Shown here: one piece after another, positions 18,301 to 26,911 of the stretch
Layout: each line of letters begins with the position of its first letter
Position numbering within the stretch: the stretch's first letter is position 1
Source: Barnesiella sp. WM24
Lineage (GTDB): Bacteria; Bacteroidota; Bacteroidia; Bacteroidales; Muribaculaceae
NCBI RefSeq assembly: GCF_004570975.1
Contig: NZ_SPPC01000008.1
Location: forward strand, 62,001 to 126,000
Direction of reading: 5' to 3'
DNA length: 64,000 nucleotides
Made by a program: the position numbers and the translations under genes
The notes under the pieces: generated by a model
The model's database searches: none
Told to the model about the DNA's origin: nothing
What the model saw: the letters and a program-made list of their open reading frames with translations, nothing else

Positions 18301-19757
18301 TTGAGATGAATATCAAAACTATACTCAGGATGTCAAGCGTGGCGGCAATGCTTTCAGGTGCTTTGGCTGTGACCGCGCAGATTGGTGAACCATATATACA
18401 TGACCCTTCGACGGTGATGGAATGTGATGGAAAGTATTATACGTTTGGTACAGGTGGCGGCGGACTTATTTCTGACGACGGCTGGTCGTGGCATGGCGGC
18501 GCGGTGCGTCCGGGCAGAGGTGCCGCACCCGACGCTGTGAAAATAGGCGACCGCTATCTTGTTGCTTATAGCGCTACAGGCGGCGGTCTTGGCGGTTCTC
18601 ACAAAGGTTCTGTACTGACGATGTGGAATAAGACTCTTGACCCGGAGTCGCCCGACTTTGCCTATTCCGAACCTGTAGAAGTGGCGTGGTCGGAAGATGG
18701 CGATGACTGTGACGCAATTGACGCCGGGCTTCTTCTTGACCCTGTTGACGGGAGACTATGGCTTTCCTATGGCACATATTTCGGGTTTATACGTCTTGTG
18801 GAGCTTGATCCTGTTACAGGCGGAAGGATTGAGGGAAACGAGCCGGTAGATATCGCCATCGACTGTGAGGCTACCGACCTTATGTATCGTGACGGATGGT
18901 ATTATCTGCTGGGAACTCACGGCACTTGTTGCGACGGTCCCAACTCGACTTATAATATAGTAGTGGGCAGGTCACGTAATGTGACGGGACCATATCTTGA
19001 CAAGCTCGGCAGGGATATGCTGAAAGGGGGCGGCAAGATGGTAATCGCGGCTCGCGACAACATGACCGGCGCAGGACACTTCGGCCGTTACATAGAAGAT
19101 GAGGGCGTTGAGAAAATGTCATGTCATTTTGAGGCCGATTTCAACCGTGGAGGCATGAGTGTGCTTGCATTTTATCCGTTGCTATGGAATGACGGATGGC
19201 CTGTTGCAGGTGAGCGGTTTGTTGACGGAACTTACGAGATAGAGTCGGAGCGCAGAGGCTATGCGCTTGAGCTTTGTGTTGACTTTCAGCGCATGGAGGG
19301 CGGTAAACACCGGTTCTGGGAGCCTGTTTCAGAGCCGCTGCTTCCTCTAACGCCGCTGACTCTTGATGATGTGAAAGGCTCATGGAGCGACGGGGATATA
19401 AATGTGCGTATAGGTGACTACATGTTTCGTCCTCATCAGAAATGGACTATTACTGCCGTGCCTGAGGCCGGAGGCTATCTCACATCGCCATATTATAAGA
19501 TTACTATAGAAGGTACTGACAGGGCTCTTGCCGCGACTTCTGACGCCGAGGTGATTACCGTACCGCATTTTACGGGTAGTCCTGAACAGCTATGGCGCAT
19601 CGAGCAGCTTGTCGACGGAACATTCCGCATAATGCCTAAAGAGGTGCCGGGATGTGATCGGGTACTGGTGCTCACATCAATTGCCGACAGCACTCCTACG
19701 CTTGAAGAGTATGACTTCAATTCCGACAATTGTAAGTGGCGTTTCCGCAAGCCGTGA
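18297..19757 (+). CDS. GH43-like glycoside hydrolase with C-terminal ricin-like domain
   Basis: This is a secreted enzyme, probably an arabinan- or xylan-directed hydrolase. After a signal peptide (1-28) comes a five-bladed propeller-like domain. The expected catalytic positions can be placed: D36 as base in YIHDPST, D142 in CDAIDAG and E191 in DCEATDL as general acid. The APDAVKIG segment (78-85) is also typical of GH43. From about 345 onward a beta-trefoil, ricin-like region ends in DNCKWRFRKP and may bind sugar. A second ATG three codons in (18306) is an alternative start. There is no SusC/SusD pair nearby, so this is not a standard polysaccharide utilisation locus. The exact substrate is not predictable. 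Confidence 0.85.
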   Translation: MIEMNIKTILRMSSVAAMLSGALAVTAQIGEPYIHDPSTVMECDGKYYTFGTGGGGLISDDGWSWHGGAVRPGRGAAPDAVKIGDRYLVAYSATGGGLGGSHKGSVLTMWNKTLDPESPDFAYSEPVEVAWSEDGDDCDAIDAGLLLDPVDGRLWLSYGTYFGFIRLVELDPVTGGRIEGNEPVDIAIDCEATDLMYRDGWYYLLGTHGTCCDGPNSTYNIVVGRSRNVTGPYLDKLGRDMLKGGGKMVIAARDNMTGAGHFGRYIEDEGVEKMSCHFEADFNRGGMSVLAFYPLLWNDGWPVAGERFVDGTYEIESERRGYALELCVDFQRMEGGKHRFWEPVSEPLLPLTPLTLDDVKGSWSDGDINVRIGDYMFRPHQKWTITAVPEAGGYLTSPYYKITIEGTDRALAATSDAEVITVPHFTGSPEQLWRIEQLVDGTFRIMPKEVPGCDRVLVLTSIADSTPTLEEYDFNSDNCKWRFRKP

Positions 19758-19779
19758 CGTGAACTGACAGGTGAATATG

Positions 19780-19820
19780 TAACACCCTGCAACAAAGTGA
19801 AGTTGCGGGGTGTTATATTT
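19780..19820 (+). terminator. Intrinsic terminator after the GH43 gene
   Basis: A 14-bp stem (19780-19793 with 19802-19815) with one G-T pair and a loop of 8 bases, followed by TATTTTGG. Confidence 0.65.
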
Positions 19821-19839
19821 TGGTAAAAACACTCTACTT

Positions 19840-20526
19840 ATGATTACTAAATCTTTAAAACGGATTATTGCCGTGATTGGCGGTGTCACATTGTTGGCCG
19901 CCTCTCAGCACGTGAACGCGCAGTATTATGAAATCGCCAATCAGCTTCCGGGAATCATCTCTCCGGCTATTTCAGGCTCTATGAATTACAAAGGATTTAT
20001 CGAGCTGTCGGGAGTGGCGGGACTTGGCGACAACCGCGCCAATATCATCGGGGTCACTACTTCTCAAGGATTTCAGTATTCATCCTGGTTTTTCATGGGA
20101 GCGGGTGTCGGAGTGGAGGTTGCCATGACTAATACCGATGTCCCTTCTGATGACAGTGACCGTCCGGTCTATTGGCGTCATTCAAGTGCCGATACAAAGG
20201 TGATGATTCCTGTATTTTCCGATTTCCGCTTTAATTTTGGTAATTCGGGAGGGGTCTCATTCTTCGCCGATGTAAAACTTGGCGCGCTGTGGCTTATGGG
20301 CAACAGCTATCTTAGGTTGCAACATGGATGCATGACGGGCGACGCGCAGTTTTATTGTAAGCCGGCGATAGGAGTGAGGGTACCGGTCAGCACTGTAAAT
20401 CCACGTCAGGCTGTGAACATCGGAGTCGTATATGAGCTTATTACGTCAAACAATAATTACAATTACTGGAGTGACAATACTGTGACTCTTAACGGTCTTG
20501 GCGTGTCACTTTCTTTTGAATGGTAA
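19840..20526 (+). CDS. Probable outer-membrane beta-barrel protein
   Basis: No specific function can be assigned. From the ATG at 19840 the protein has a signal peptide ending near VNAQ. About 200 residues of short alternating hydrophobic and polar strands follow, and the chain ends in an aromatic residue (SLSFEW), as outer-membrane barrels do. An upstream GTG (19810) would add ten residues but lies inside the preceding terminator stem, so the ATG is preferred. The barrel probably has eight to ten strands. Its 3' end overlaps the convergent kinase gene by 21 bases. No clear TAnnTTTG promoter was seen. Confidence 0.7.
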   Translation: MITKSLKRIIAVIGGVTLLAASQHVNAQYYEIANQLPGIISPAISGSMNYKGFIELSGVAGLGDNRANIIGVTTSQGFQYSSWFFMGAGVGVEVAMTNTDVPSDDSDRPVYWRHSSADTKVMIPVFSDFRFNFGNSGGVSFFADVKLGALWLMGNSYLRLQHGCMTGDAQFYCKPAIGVRVPVSTVNPRQAVNIGVVYELITSNNNYNYWSDNTVTLNGLGVSLSFEW

Positions 20527-21261
20527 GAGAAGGCGTTTGAGTTTATATTTCCTTTCACGCCTGCGCTCAAATCGGCTCAGCATCTCTAACACTTTTGTTT
20601 CGGTCTCCCGAGTGTCCCATCCCCGCAATAAGGCATATTCCCGTGCAATAAATCCGAGCAGGTCACGCCTGTGGGTAAGGCGCATGATGTTTGCCATACA
20701 TTCTTTCTTGGAAACGGGTGTGCCGAATTTCGTGCGGTTGGTGTCAATGAGAGTAAACCGCTGACTTGCGCCGTCTGCGTGATATAATATATTGGTGAGG
20801 TTAGGGTCTCCATGTAGCACTCCTTTCTCATGAAGCGAGGCAATAAACTGGGCTACTTCACGAGCAAGAGTCCTGTCAAAGTCTTGTGTCTCTACGAGCA
20901 GGGGGAATAACGGCAGGTCGTAGGTGCGCTCCGAAATAAAGTAACTGTCGCTTAGCAATCCTGACTTTTTGATTTCGATATATGCTATGGGCGCCGGAGT
21001 TGATATTCCCATCTCAAGCATGCGCATGGCAAAGCTATAGGCGCGCATAGCCTTTCCGCTACAGAAAGTGCTGTATGCTACACGTTGAATGAGGTTGGGG
21101 CGCTTATAGCGTTTGACGACAAGGTCGGTTTCGTTGTGACGCAATATCTTTACGATATTGCGTTTATGGTATATCTCGATGCCGCTTTCTCCAAACACAT
21201 CCGGTATCGACGATATATAATCGTTCAACCTGTCATAAGCCTTGTTTACTATAACTTTCAT
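20506..21261 (-). CDS. WaaP/KdkA-like lipopolysaccharide core kinase
   Basis: This is a small protein-kinase-fold enzyme likely to phosphorylate a sugar of the lipid A core (Kdo or heptose) on the inner face of the cytoplasmic membrane. The kinase signature is visible: K50 in VVKRY as the ATP lysine, HGDPNLTNIL (150-159) as catalytic loop with D152 and N157, and LIDTNR with D173 as metal ligand. The basic C-terminus (RRRERKYKLKRLLL) fits membrane attachment. It starts just after the tRNA-Leu terminator and overlaps the convergent barrel gene at its 3' end. Assignment to the family is firm; the sugar acceptor is not known. Confidence 0.85.
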   Translation of the reverse strand: MKVIVNKAYDRLNDYISSIPDVFGESGIEIYHKRNIVKILRHNETDLVVKRYKRPNLIQRVAYSTFCSGKAMRAYSFAMRMLEMGISTPAPIAYIEIKKSGLLSDSYFISERTYDLPLFPLLVETQDFDRTLAREVAQFIASLHEKGVLHGDPNLTNILYHADGASQRFTLIDTNRTKFGTPVSKKECMANIMRLTHRRDLLGFIAREYALLRGWDTRETETKVLEMLSRFERRRERKYKLKRLLLPFKRK

Positions 21262-21274
21262 GCTTGTATAATGA

Positions 21275-21310
21275 AAGAGGGAAGTTGTGTCGGCAGTGAC
21301 TCAACTTCCC
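21275..21310 (-). terminator. Intrinsic terminator after tRNA-Leu
   Basis: A nine-bp stem GGGAAGTTG/CAACTTCCC (21279-21287 with 21302-21310). On the minus strand it is followed by TCTTTCATTAT. It lies between tRNA-Leu and the kinase start. Confidence 0.7.
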
Positions 21311-21318
21311 CGGGATTG

Positions 21319-21402
21319 TACCTGAAGCGGGACTCGAACCCGCACAGCCGTAATGGCCAAGGGATTTTAAGTCCCTCGTGTCTACCATTCCACCATTCAG
21401 GC
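21319..21402 (-). tRNA. tRNA-Leu (anticodon UAA)
   Basis: On the minus strand the acceptor GCCTGAA pairs with TTCAGGT, with one G-U pair at position 1-72. The anticodon loop is CTTAAAA (anticodon TAA), and a long variable arm (TGGCCATTACGGCTG) marks a class II tRNA. The T loop is TTCGAGT. CCA is not encoded. The length is 84 bases. Confidence 0.95.
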
Positions 21403-21432
21403 AGCTCTACGCCGCAGGGCCTTTAGGCGTGA

Positions 21433-21463
21433 CAAAGTTAGCAAGTAATTTCGGATTGTGCAA
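21433..21463 (-). promoter_or_regulatory. Promoter of tRNA-Leu
   Basis: On the minus strand TTG (21463-21461), 20 bases, then TAACTTTG (21440-21433), 30 bases before the tRNA. Confidence 0.75.
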
Positions 21464-21515
21464 GAGTGACACGATGATTTTAGGACGCAGAAGGCAATAT
21501 TGGAGAACGTGTGGA

Positions 21516-22010
21516 CTAAAATACGATATTATAGCCGCCGGTCACAGCGGGCAGTACCCTGTAACGCCGGAGCCCGTATTTTCTGTCGTAAGCTACACCT
21601 GAAACGGCACTCCCTTGATATTCACATACATTGTAGACCGAGCCACATTCCGGACAGCGTGCTTCAAGGTTGTCCGGGTTAAATCGGACTCTTACGGTTG
21701 GACTTACCTCTACCGGGCAGGCAAGGTCGTAGGCGAGAGGGGAGTTGGAAAGGTCGGTTACAAGCAATATGCCGCCAAAGCCTGTAAAGGTCATTGCCGT
21801 GAAGGGGAAATCGGCGGGTATGCGGTCGTTTTTGATGAATATACGAGACTGTCCGAGTCCGTGTACACCGTAAATATCCCAATAACCTGGATTGCTGAGC
21901 TCTACATTTACACTCACGGCCGGAATACGCTCGTCATTGACCTCTCCGCAGGCAGCGGCTCCAATCAAGAGTGCAGCCGCCATCATTATATTGGCAATAA
22001 AGCGCGTCAT
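21516..22010 (-). CDS. Lipoprotein with Rieske-like fold and altered ligands
   Basis: This is a probable lipoprotein: a signal segment ends at C21 in GAAACGE. The mature part of about 140 residues resembles Rieske domains in layout, with a first box ACPVE (C98) and a second box CPECGSVYNV (C119, C122). A true Rieske protein has Cys-X-His and Cys-X2-His; here the histidines are replaced by Val (V100) and Cys (C122). A further cysteine is at 129. The site may therefore hold a different metal centre or be degenerate. It overlaps the aldo/keto reductase gene upstream by four bases, so the two are coupled. The function is unknown. Confidence 0.65.
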   Translation of the reverse strand: MTRFIANIMMAAALLIGAAACGEVNDERIPAVSVNVELSNPGYWDIYGVHGLGQSRIFIKNDRIPADFPFTAMTFTGFGGILLVTDLSNSPLAYDLACPVEVSPTVRVRFNPDNLEARCPECGSVYNVCEYQGSAVSGVAYDRKYGLRRYRVLPAVTGGYNIVF

Positions 22011-23023
22011 GTGTTTAGGATTGTGTTGATTGCCTCTTTTTCATCATTGCTGAAGCGGGTGTCGCTTACAGCAGGGAGAAGAGTGGACAATTGTTCCATT
22101 GTGCGCGGACCGATAATAACAGAAGCCGTCATCGGCTCGTCAAGAAGCCAAGCCACAGCCATCTGGGCGAGCGATTGATTGCGGTCGGCCGCTATCGCGT
22201 CAAGCTTTTTCAGCTTAGCAACGAGTTCAGGCGTTATATCAGTGTGGCTCAGGTGCTTGCCGTTTGCCGCGCGTGAATAGTCGGGAATCCCGTTCAGATA
22301 CTTGTCGGTCAGCAATCCTTGCTGCAGCGGACTGAAAGCTGTGTAGCCTACGCCGTATGATTCAAGGAGTACACGCCGCTCGTCGGTGAGATTATTGACA
22401 AGCATGTTGGACTTGTCTTGATAGACGATACATGGAGTTCTTGCCTCTCTCAGATAGGAGAGAGCCTCGGCGAGTTTATCAGCGGGATATTTCGACAGTC
22501 CTACGTAAAGAGCCTTGCCGGCTCTTACGATGTCAACGAGCGCCTGCATTGTTTCCTCGACAGGTGTCACTCCGTCGTAGCGGTGGGAATAAAATATGTC
22601 GACATAATCTATGCCCATGCGGGTCAGCGAGTCGTCTATTGAGGTCATGAGCATCTTGCGCGACGAGCCGTCGCCGCAGGGACCTTCCCACATGTCATGT
22701 CCTGCTTTGCTGGTGATAACCATTTCCCGGCGGTGGGTGTGCATGGAGCGGGAAATGATGCGCCCCATCATCTCCTCGGCGGCGCCAAACGGCGGCCCAT
22801 AATTATTGGCGAGGTCAAAGGTTGTTATGCCGTGGTCGAAGGCATATGTGACACGCTCGTGACATGATGCAAATGTCTCGTCCTCGCCAAAATTCCACCA
22901 GAATCCGAGCGAAAGCGCTGAAAGGCAAAGCCCGGAGCGCCCACACCGGCGGTAAGGCATCCTTCCGTCATATCGTGACGGGTCGGCTACATATTGTTTA
23001 CGGGGTTCCGGCTTTAACTGCAT
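22007..23023 (-). CDS. Aldo/keto reductase, YghZ (L-glyceraldehyde-3-phosphate reductase)-like
   Basis: This is an NADPH-dependent reductase of the Kv-beta/YghZ branch. The tetrad can be placed: Asp and Tyr in TTFDLANNYGPP, Lys in VITSKAGHDMW and His in DIFYSHRYD. The long N-terminal segment, with RRCGRSGLCLSALSLGFW, and the length of 338 residues fit this branch. E. coli YghZ reduces glyceraldehyde 3-phosphate and methylglyoxal; the physiological substrate here is not known. It sits three bases after argH and overlaps the Rieske-like lipoprotein gene by four, in one minus-strand operon. Confidence 0.9.
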   Translation of the reverse strand: MQLKPEPRKQYVADPSRYDGRMPYRRCGRSGLCLSALSLGFWWNFGEDETFASCHERVTYAFDHGITTFDLANNYGPPFGAAEEMMGRIISRSMHTHRREMVITSKAGHDMWEGPCGDGSSRKMLMTSIDDSLTRMGIDYVDIFYSHRYDGVTPVEETMQALVDIVRAGKALYVGLSKYPADKLAEALSYLREARTPCIVYQDKSNMLVNNLTDERRVLLESYGVGYTAFSPLQQGLLTDKYLNGIPDYSRAANGKHLSHTDITPELVAKLKKLDAIAADRNQSLAQMAVAWLLDEPMTASVIIGPRTMEQLSTLLPAVSDTRFSNDEKEAINTILNT

Positions 23024-23026
23024 GGC

Positions 23027-24370
23027 TCACTTTTTATCAAGCAGCATCGCGAAGGCGCGGTGATATGTGTCGAAGTTAAATCCGGCAAGCGTCTTGTCAT
23101 ATAACGCTCTTATCTTGTCATTGCAGAGATTGCCGATTGATCCTTCGTGGGTGTGGTGTACTTCCTTTGCCACATCAAATTTGCCGGCTTCTATCTCCAG
23201 ACCCACCTTCTTGTATGCGTCGCGAAACGGCATGCCCTCCAGGGTAAGGCGATTCACTTCCTCTACCGAAAACATCAGCCTGTAACGGTCATCGTCCACG
23301 ATTGACCGGTTTACGGTTATCTGAGATACCATGGCGGTGACCATGTCCAGAATCGAGATTATGTCGTCAAAAGCGGGCAGGAAATTTTCTTTTACAAGTT
23401 GCAGGTCACGGAAATATCCCGAGGGCAAGTTGTTGGTTATGAGTGTAATCTCATATGGCAATGCCTGTAGCTTGTTGCACTTGGCGCGTGTCAGTTCAAA
23501 CACATCGGGATTCTTCTTGTGGGGCATTATCGACGACCCGGTTGTAAACTCGTCGGGAAGCTTGATGAATCCGAAGTTTTGTGAATTGAAAAGACATGCG
23601 TCATAGGCAAGTTTGCCTACAGTTGCCGCCACACTTGCAAGAGCCTGAGCCACTATGCGCTCTGTCTTGCCACGTCCCATCTGCGCATACACGACATTAT
23701 AGTCCATGCTGTCAAAACCGAGCAGGTTGGTTGTCATGGTGCGGTTGAGGGGAAATGACGAGCCGTAGCCTGCCGCCGAGCCGAGAGGATTGCGGTTGGT
23801 TATCCCGTAGGCTGCGAGCAACACAGTCAAGTCATCGGCGAGCGACTCTGCATAAGCCCCAAACCATAGTCCGAAAGAAGAAGGCATCGCGACCTGAAGA
23901 TGGGTATATCCGGGCAGAATCACGTCCTTATAGCGGTCGCTCTGTTCAAGCAGGGCGTTAAAGAGGCGTGTCATCGCTTCGGTCACATCTTCTATTCTCG
24001 ACCTGATAAACAGTTTCAGGTCGACCAGCACCTGGTCGTTACGGGAGCGGCCGGAATGAATTTTCTTGCCGGTGTCACCAAGGCGGCGGGTAAGCATCAG
24101 CTCAACCTGAGAGTGTACATCCTCGATGTCATCCTCTATAGTGAACTCGTTTCTGCTGATTATGTCATAAATCTTGCGGAGCTCGGCTGTAAGTGAGCCG
24201 AGTTCATCGGCTGTGAGCAGTCCGATTGATTCAAGCATTTTTATGTGGGCAAGCGAGCCGAGCACATCATAGGGTGCAAGATAGAGGTCCATCTCGCGGT
24301 CACGTCCTACAGTATAGGATTCTACGTTGTGATCCACAGTAGTGGATTTCTCCCAGAGTTTTGAAGCCAT
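23027..24370 (-). CDS. argH: Argininosuccinate lyase
   Basis: This enzyme splits argininosuccinate into arginine and fumarate, the last step of arginine synthesis. It belongs to the fumarase/aspartase superfamily and carries the signature GSSIMPHKKNPD, with the catalytic serine loop. It also has SGRSRNDQV and the TxxH-type sequence GYTHLQVAMP. At 447 residues it is complete. It lies in a minus-strand run pyrE, SRPBCC protein, argH, aldo/keto reductase, lipoprotein with gaps of 17, 39, 3 and -4 bases. This links arginine and pyrimidine pathways that share carbamoyl phosphate. Confidence 0.97.
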   Translation of the reverse strand: MASKLWEKSTTVDHNVESYTVGRDREMDLYLAPYDVLGSLAHIKMLESIGLLTADELGSLTAELRKIYDIISRNEFTIEDDIEDVHSQVELMLTRRLGDTGKKIHSGRSRNDQVLVDLKLFIRSRIEDVTEAMTRLFNALLEQSDRYKDVILPGYTHLQVAMPSSFGLWFGAYAESLADDLTVLLAAYGITNRNPLGSAAGYGSSFPLNRTMTTNLLGFDSMDYNVVYAQMGRGKTERIVAQALASVAATVGKLAYDACLFNSQNFGFIKLPDEFTTGSSIMPHKKNPDVFELTRAKCNKLQALPYEITLITNNLPSGYFRDLQLVKENFLPAFDDIISILDMVTAMVSQITVNRSIVDDDRYRLMFSVEEVNRLTLEGMPFRDAYKKVGLEIEAGKFDVAKEVHHTHEGSIGNLCNDKIRALYDKTLAGFNFDTYHRAFAMLLDKK

Positions 24371-24409
24371 GAAGTCAGTCTTTTGGTTCTTTTGCTTAGG
24401 CGGTGTCTG

Positions 24410-24835
24410 CTATTTGACGAAGGCGAGATTTTTAATCATGTCGCCAAATTTTTCAGCTGCCTCCTGTAGCTTGGGCCCTACCATAGGACGCAGCATCGCG
24501 GGCATTTCCACGTCGATTGACGTGATAACCTCGGTAGTGTCGGCATCCTTTTCATTTAGATTTACTGACAGGACGATAGGTACCGGCGCATTCTCGGCAG
24601 TAAGGGCAAGCCGCTTTGCCGGAACGCGTTCAGTCACTCTCAATGTCATGTCGCCCATAGGCGCTGCATTGATTACTATAGTGTCTTCGGTGAATGTCAC
24701 CGATCCTATCTTGGCCTTTACTTCCTCGGGAAGCTGGTTGATGCGCTCCTGAAATGTGTCAAGGCTGCTTATGCGGTCAAATACTGTTGATGCGGGCATT
24801 GCCACATCAACAGGCTTGCTTGAATATGTCGTCAT
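24410..24835 (-). CDS. SRPBCC-fold (START-like) small protein
   Basis: This 141-residue cytoplasmic protein has the layout of the SRPBCC/polyketide-cyclase-like fold: strand, two helices with FDRISSLDTFQERINQLP, then a run of beta strands and a long C-terminal helix (LRPMVGPKLQEAAEKFGDMI). The fold usually encloses a hydrophobic ligand, but there are no catalytic residues to point to and no ligand is known. It lies 17 bases after pyrE in the same operon, an arrangement I have seen in other Bacteroidales. Confidence 0.75.
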   Translation of the reverse strand: MTTYSSKPVDVAMPASTVFDRISSLDTFQERINQLPEEVKAKIGSVTFTEDTIVINAAPMGDMTLRVTERVPAKRLALTAENAPVPIVLSVNLNEKDADTTEVITSIDVEMPAMLRPMVGPKLQEAAEKFGDMIKNLAFVK

Positions 24836-24852
24836 AGATGATTTCGCGTGTA

Positions 24853-25503
24853 TTAGTCTGCATTAGTAGCGTTGGGTACCCAGTTGGCGGGGTCTTTGCG
24901 CCATTCGCGGAGAGTGTCAAGGTCCTGCTCTTTGATATAGTTGGTCTCAAGAGCCGCTTCGAGCATTGAGTTGTAGTTGCTGAGTGTGATCAGCTTTACT
25001 CCTGCCTCGCTGAAGCGCTTTACGGCCACGGGGAATCCATAAGTGAATATGGCAGCCATGCCGACCACTTCGCAGCCCGCGTTACGGATTGCCTCCACTG
25101 CCTTGAGGCTGCTGCCTCCGGTAGAGATGAGGTCTTCAATCACTACTACTTTCTGTCCGGGCTTGAGGTTACCCTCTATAAGGTTTTCAAGACCGTGGTC
25201 TTTGGGGGTCGAGCGTACATATACATAGGGAAGTCCGAGAGTGTCGGCTACAAGCGCGCCTTGCGCGATTGCTCCTGTGGCGACTCCGGCGATTGCGTCG
25301 GGTGCCTCAAAGTTTTCCATAATTACGCGGCAGAGCTCCACTTTGATAAAGTTGCGCAGCTCGGGATATGACAGTGTCTTGCGGTTGTCAGTGTATATAG
25401 GTGAGTTCCAGCCTGAAGCCCAAACGAAAGGAATATCGGGTTGCAATTTGATTGCTGAGATTTTTAATAATTTTTCGGCAACGAGACTTTCTAACTTTTT
25501 CAT
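24853..25503 (-). CDS. pyrE: Orotate phosphoribosyltransferase
   Basis: This enzyme joins orotate with PRPP to make orotidine monophosphate in pyrimidine synthesis. The PRPP-binding loop VVVIEDLISTGGSS lies at 119-132, and the flexible catalytic loop with RSTPKDHG is at 97-104. The length of 216 residues is typical. It is the first gene of the minus-strand operon down to 21.5 kb and is divergent from ilvA. The PRPP that it uses is made by Prs (47.9 kb). Confidence 0.97.
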   Translation of the reverse strand: MKKLESLVAEKLLKISAIKLQPDIPFVWASGWNSPIYTDNRKTLSYPELRNFIKVELCRVIMENFEAPDAIAGVATGAIAQGALVADTLGLPYVYVRSTPKDHGLENLIEGNLKPGQKVVVIEDLISTGGSSLKAVEAIRNAGCEVVGMAAIFTYGFPVAVKRFSEAGVKLITLSNYNSMLEAALETNYIKEQDLDTLREWRKDPANWVPNATNAD

Positions 25504-25531
25504 CTTGAATTGTATTTGGAATTAATCGCTG

Positions 25532-25562
25532 CAAAGATAGTGTATGTGAGACAAATTACCAA
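25532..25562 (-). promoter_or_regulatory. Promoter of the pyrE operon
   Basis: On the minus strand TTG (25562-25560), 20 bases, then TATCTTTG (25539-25532), 28 bases before the ATG. Confidence 0.75.
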
Positions 25563-25594
25563 TAAAAACATGGTAAATTATAAAGAATAATTGC

Positions 25595-25602
25595 TACTTT
25601 TG
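25595..25602 (+). promoter_or_regulatory. -7 box of ilvA
   Basis: TACTTTTG lies 20 bases ahead of the ilvA ATG. No clear TTTG is present at the usual distance. The pyrE -33 region lies immediately upstream, so the two divergent promoters sit close together. Confidence 0.5.
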
Positions 25603-25622
25603 CAATGTAAATTGAATGAAAT

Positions 25623-26831
25623 ATGTCTGAAGAAATTCTTGCATTGAGTGACATATACAGGGCGGCGCATGTATTGAAAGGCGTTGTCCGTCACACAGAG
25701 CTTATAAGCGCCCCTAAGATTAATCCCGAGAGCGAGGTGTATCTTAAACCTGAGTGTCTGCAACATACCGGCTCGTTTAAGCTGCGCGGTGCCTATTATA
25801 AGATTTCGCAGCTTTCTCCCGAGGAAAAGTCTCACGGTGTAATAGCCTGTTCGGCAGGTAACCACGCCCAGGGAGTGGCTCTCGGAGCAAAAGCTAATGG
25901 AATCAAGTCGATAATATGTCTGCCTGAAGGCGCCCCTATCTCCAAGGTGGAGGCGACAAAGAAGTATGGTGCCGAGGTGTGCCTCGTGCCGGGAGTGTAT
26001 GATGATGCTTATAAGCGCGCTCTTGAGATGCGTGACGAGCATGGCTATACTTTCGTGCATCCCTTTAATGACCCCTTGGTGATTGCAGGGCAGGGCACTA
26101 TCGGGCTTGAGATTCTTGACGAGATGCCTGATGTCGAGGCGGTGATAGTGCCGGTCGGCGGCGGCGGTCTCATATCAGGAGTGGCGTTTGCGATAAAGGC
26201 AGTGCGCCCCGATGTGAAAATCTACGGAGTTCAGTCTGCCGGCGCGCCAAGTATGGTGGAGTCGCTTAAAAATGACCGTATCGAGTGTCTTGCAAATGTG
26301 TCGACCGTAGCCGACGGTATTTCGGTAAAGGAGCCCGGAAATAACACCTTTGAACTGTGTCGCAAATATGTCGATGAGATTGTGACCGTCAGCGATGATG
26401 AGATTTCAGCCGCGATTCTTGCCATGATGGAGCAGGAAAAGCTTGTCGCCGAGGGTGCGGGTGCGGTTGCCGTTGCCGCTGCGATGTTCAATAAGGTGCC
26501 CATAAAGGGTAAGCGCACTGTGTGTCTTGTCTCGGGCGGCAACATCGATGTCACTATTTTGAGTCGTGTCATCAACCGTGGTCTCATAAAGAGCGGACGA
26601 AACTATGCGGTCAATATCGACCTCTTTGACAAGCCAGGTGTGCTTGCCGATGTGAGCCGTGTAATCGGTGAGCTTGGCGGTAATATTATCTCCGTGACTC
26701 ATGAACGTATCAGTGTAGATACCCCGATTACGAGTTGCTCGTTGAGGCTCGTTATGGAAACCCGTAATCATGAGCATATTGATATTATACGCAAGGGTCT
26801 CCTTGATGCGGGTTATAAGATACTGAAATAG
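25623..26831 (+). CDS. ilvA: Threonine ammonia-lyase (threonine dehydratase) with ACT domain
   Basis: This pyridoxal-phosphate enzyme converts threonine to 2-oxobutanoate, the entry to isoleucine synthesis. K53 in TGSFKLRGAYYK is the cofactor lysine, followed by SAGNHAQG (77-84) and the Gly-rich phosphate loop VGGGGLISG. About 325-402 is a single ACT domain (YAVNIDLFDKPGVLADVSRV) that should bind an amino-acid effector. At 402 residues with one ACT domain it resembles the shorter form common in Bacteroidetes, not E. coli IlvA with its two-fold regulatory region. It could serve synthesis or breakdown; no other ilv gene is nearby. Confidence 0.93.
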   Translation: MSEEILALSDIYRAAHVLKGVVRHTELISAPKINPESEVYLKPECLQHTGSFKLRGAYYKISQLSPEEKSHGVIACSAGNHAQGVALGAKANGIKSIICLPEGAPISKVEATKKYGAEVCLVPGVYDDAYKRALEMRDEHGYTFVHPFNDPLVIAGQGTIGLEILDEMPDVEAVIVPVGGGGLISGVAFAIKAVRPDVKIYGVQSAGAPSMVESLKNDRIECLANVSTVADGISVKEPGNNTFELCRKYVDEIVTVSDDEISAAILAMMEQEKLVAEGAGAVAVAAAMFNKVPIKGKRTVCLVSGGNIDVTILSRVINRGLIKSGRNYAVNIDLFDKPGVLADVSRVIGELGGNIISVTHERISVDTPITSCSLRLVMETRNHEHIDIIRKGLLDAGYKILK

Positions 26832-26860
26832 TATAAAATCTGGATTTTAGAAGAATTTAT

Positions 26861-26900
26861 ATTCCAAAAAGGATAATCTGTTGTCCTTTTTGGGATATTG
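26861..26900 (+). terminator. Intrinsic terminator after ilvA
   Basis: Thirteen paired bases, ATTCCAAAAAGGA with TCCTTTTTGGGAT (26861-26873 with 26884-26896, one G-T pair), followed by ATTG. The T-run lies inside the right arm. Confidence 0.6.
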
Positions 26901-26911
26901 TTTATATATGA

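Noticed and set aside
16200-20526. A full polysaccharide utilisation locus around the GH43 gene
   Set aside because: No SusC-type TonB-dependent receptor, SusD-like lipoprotein or local regulator is present.
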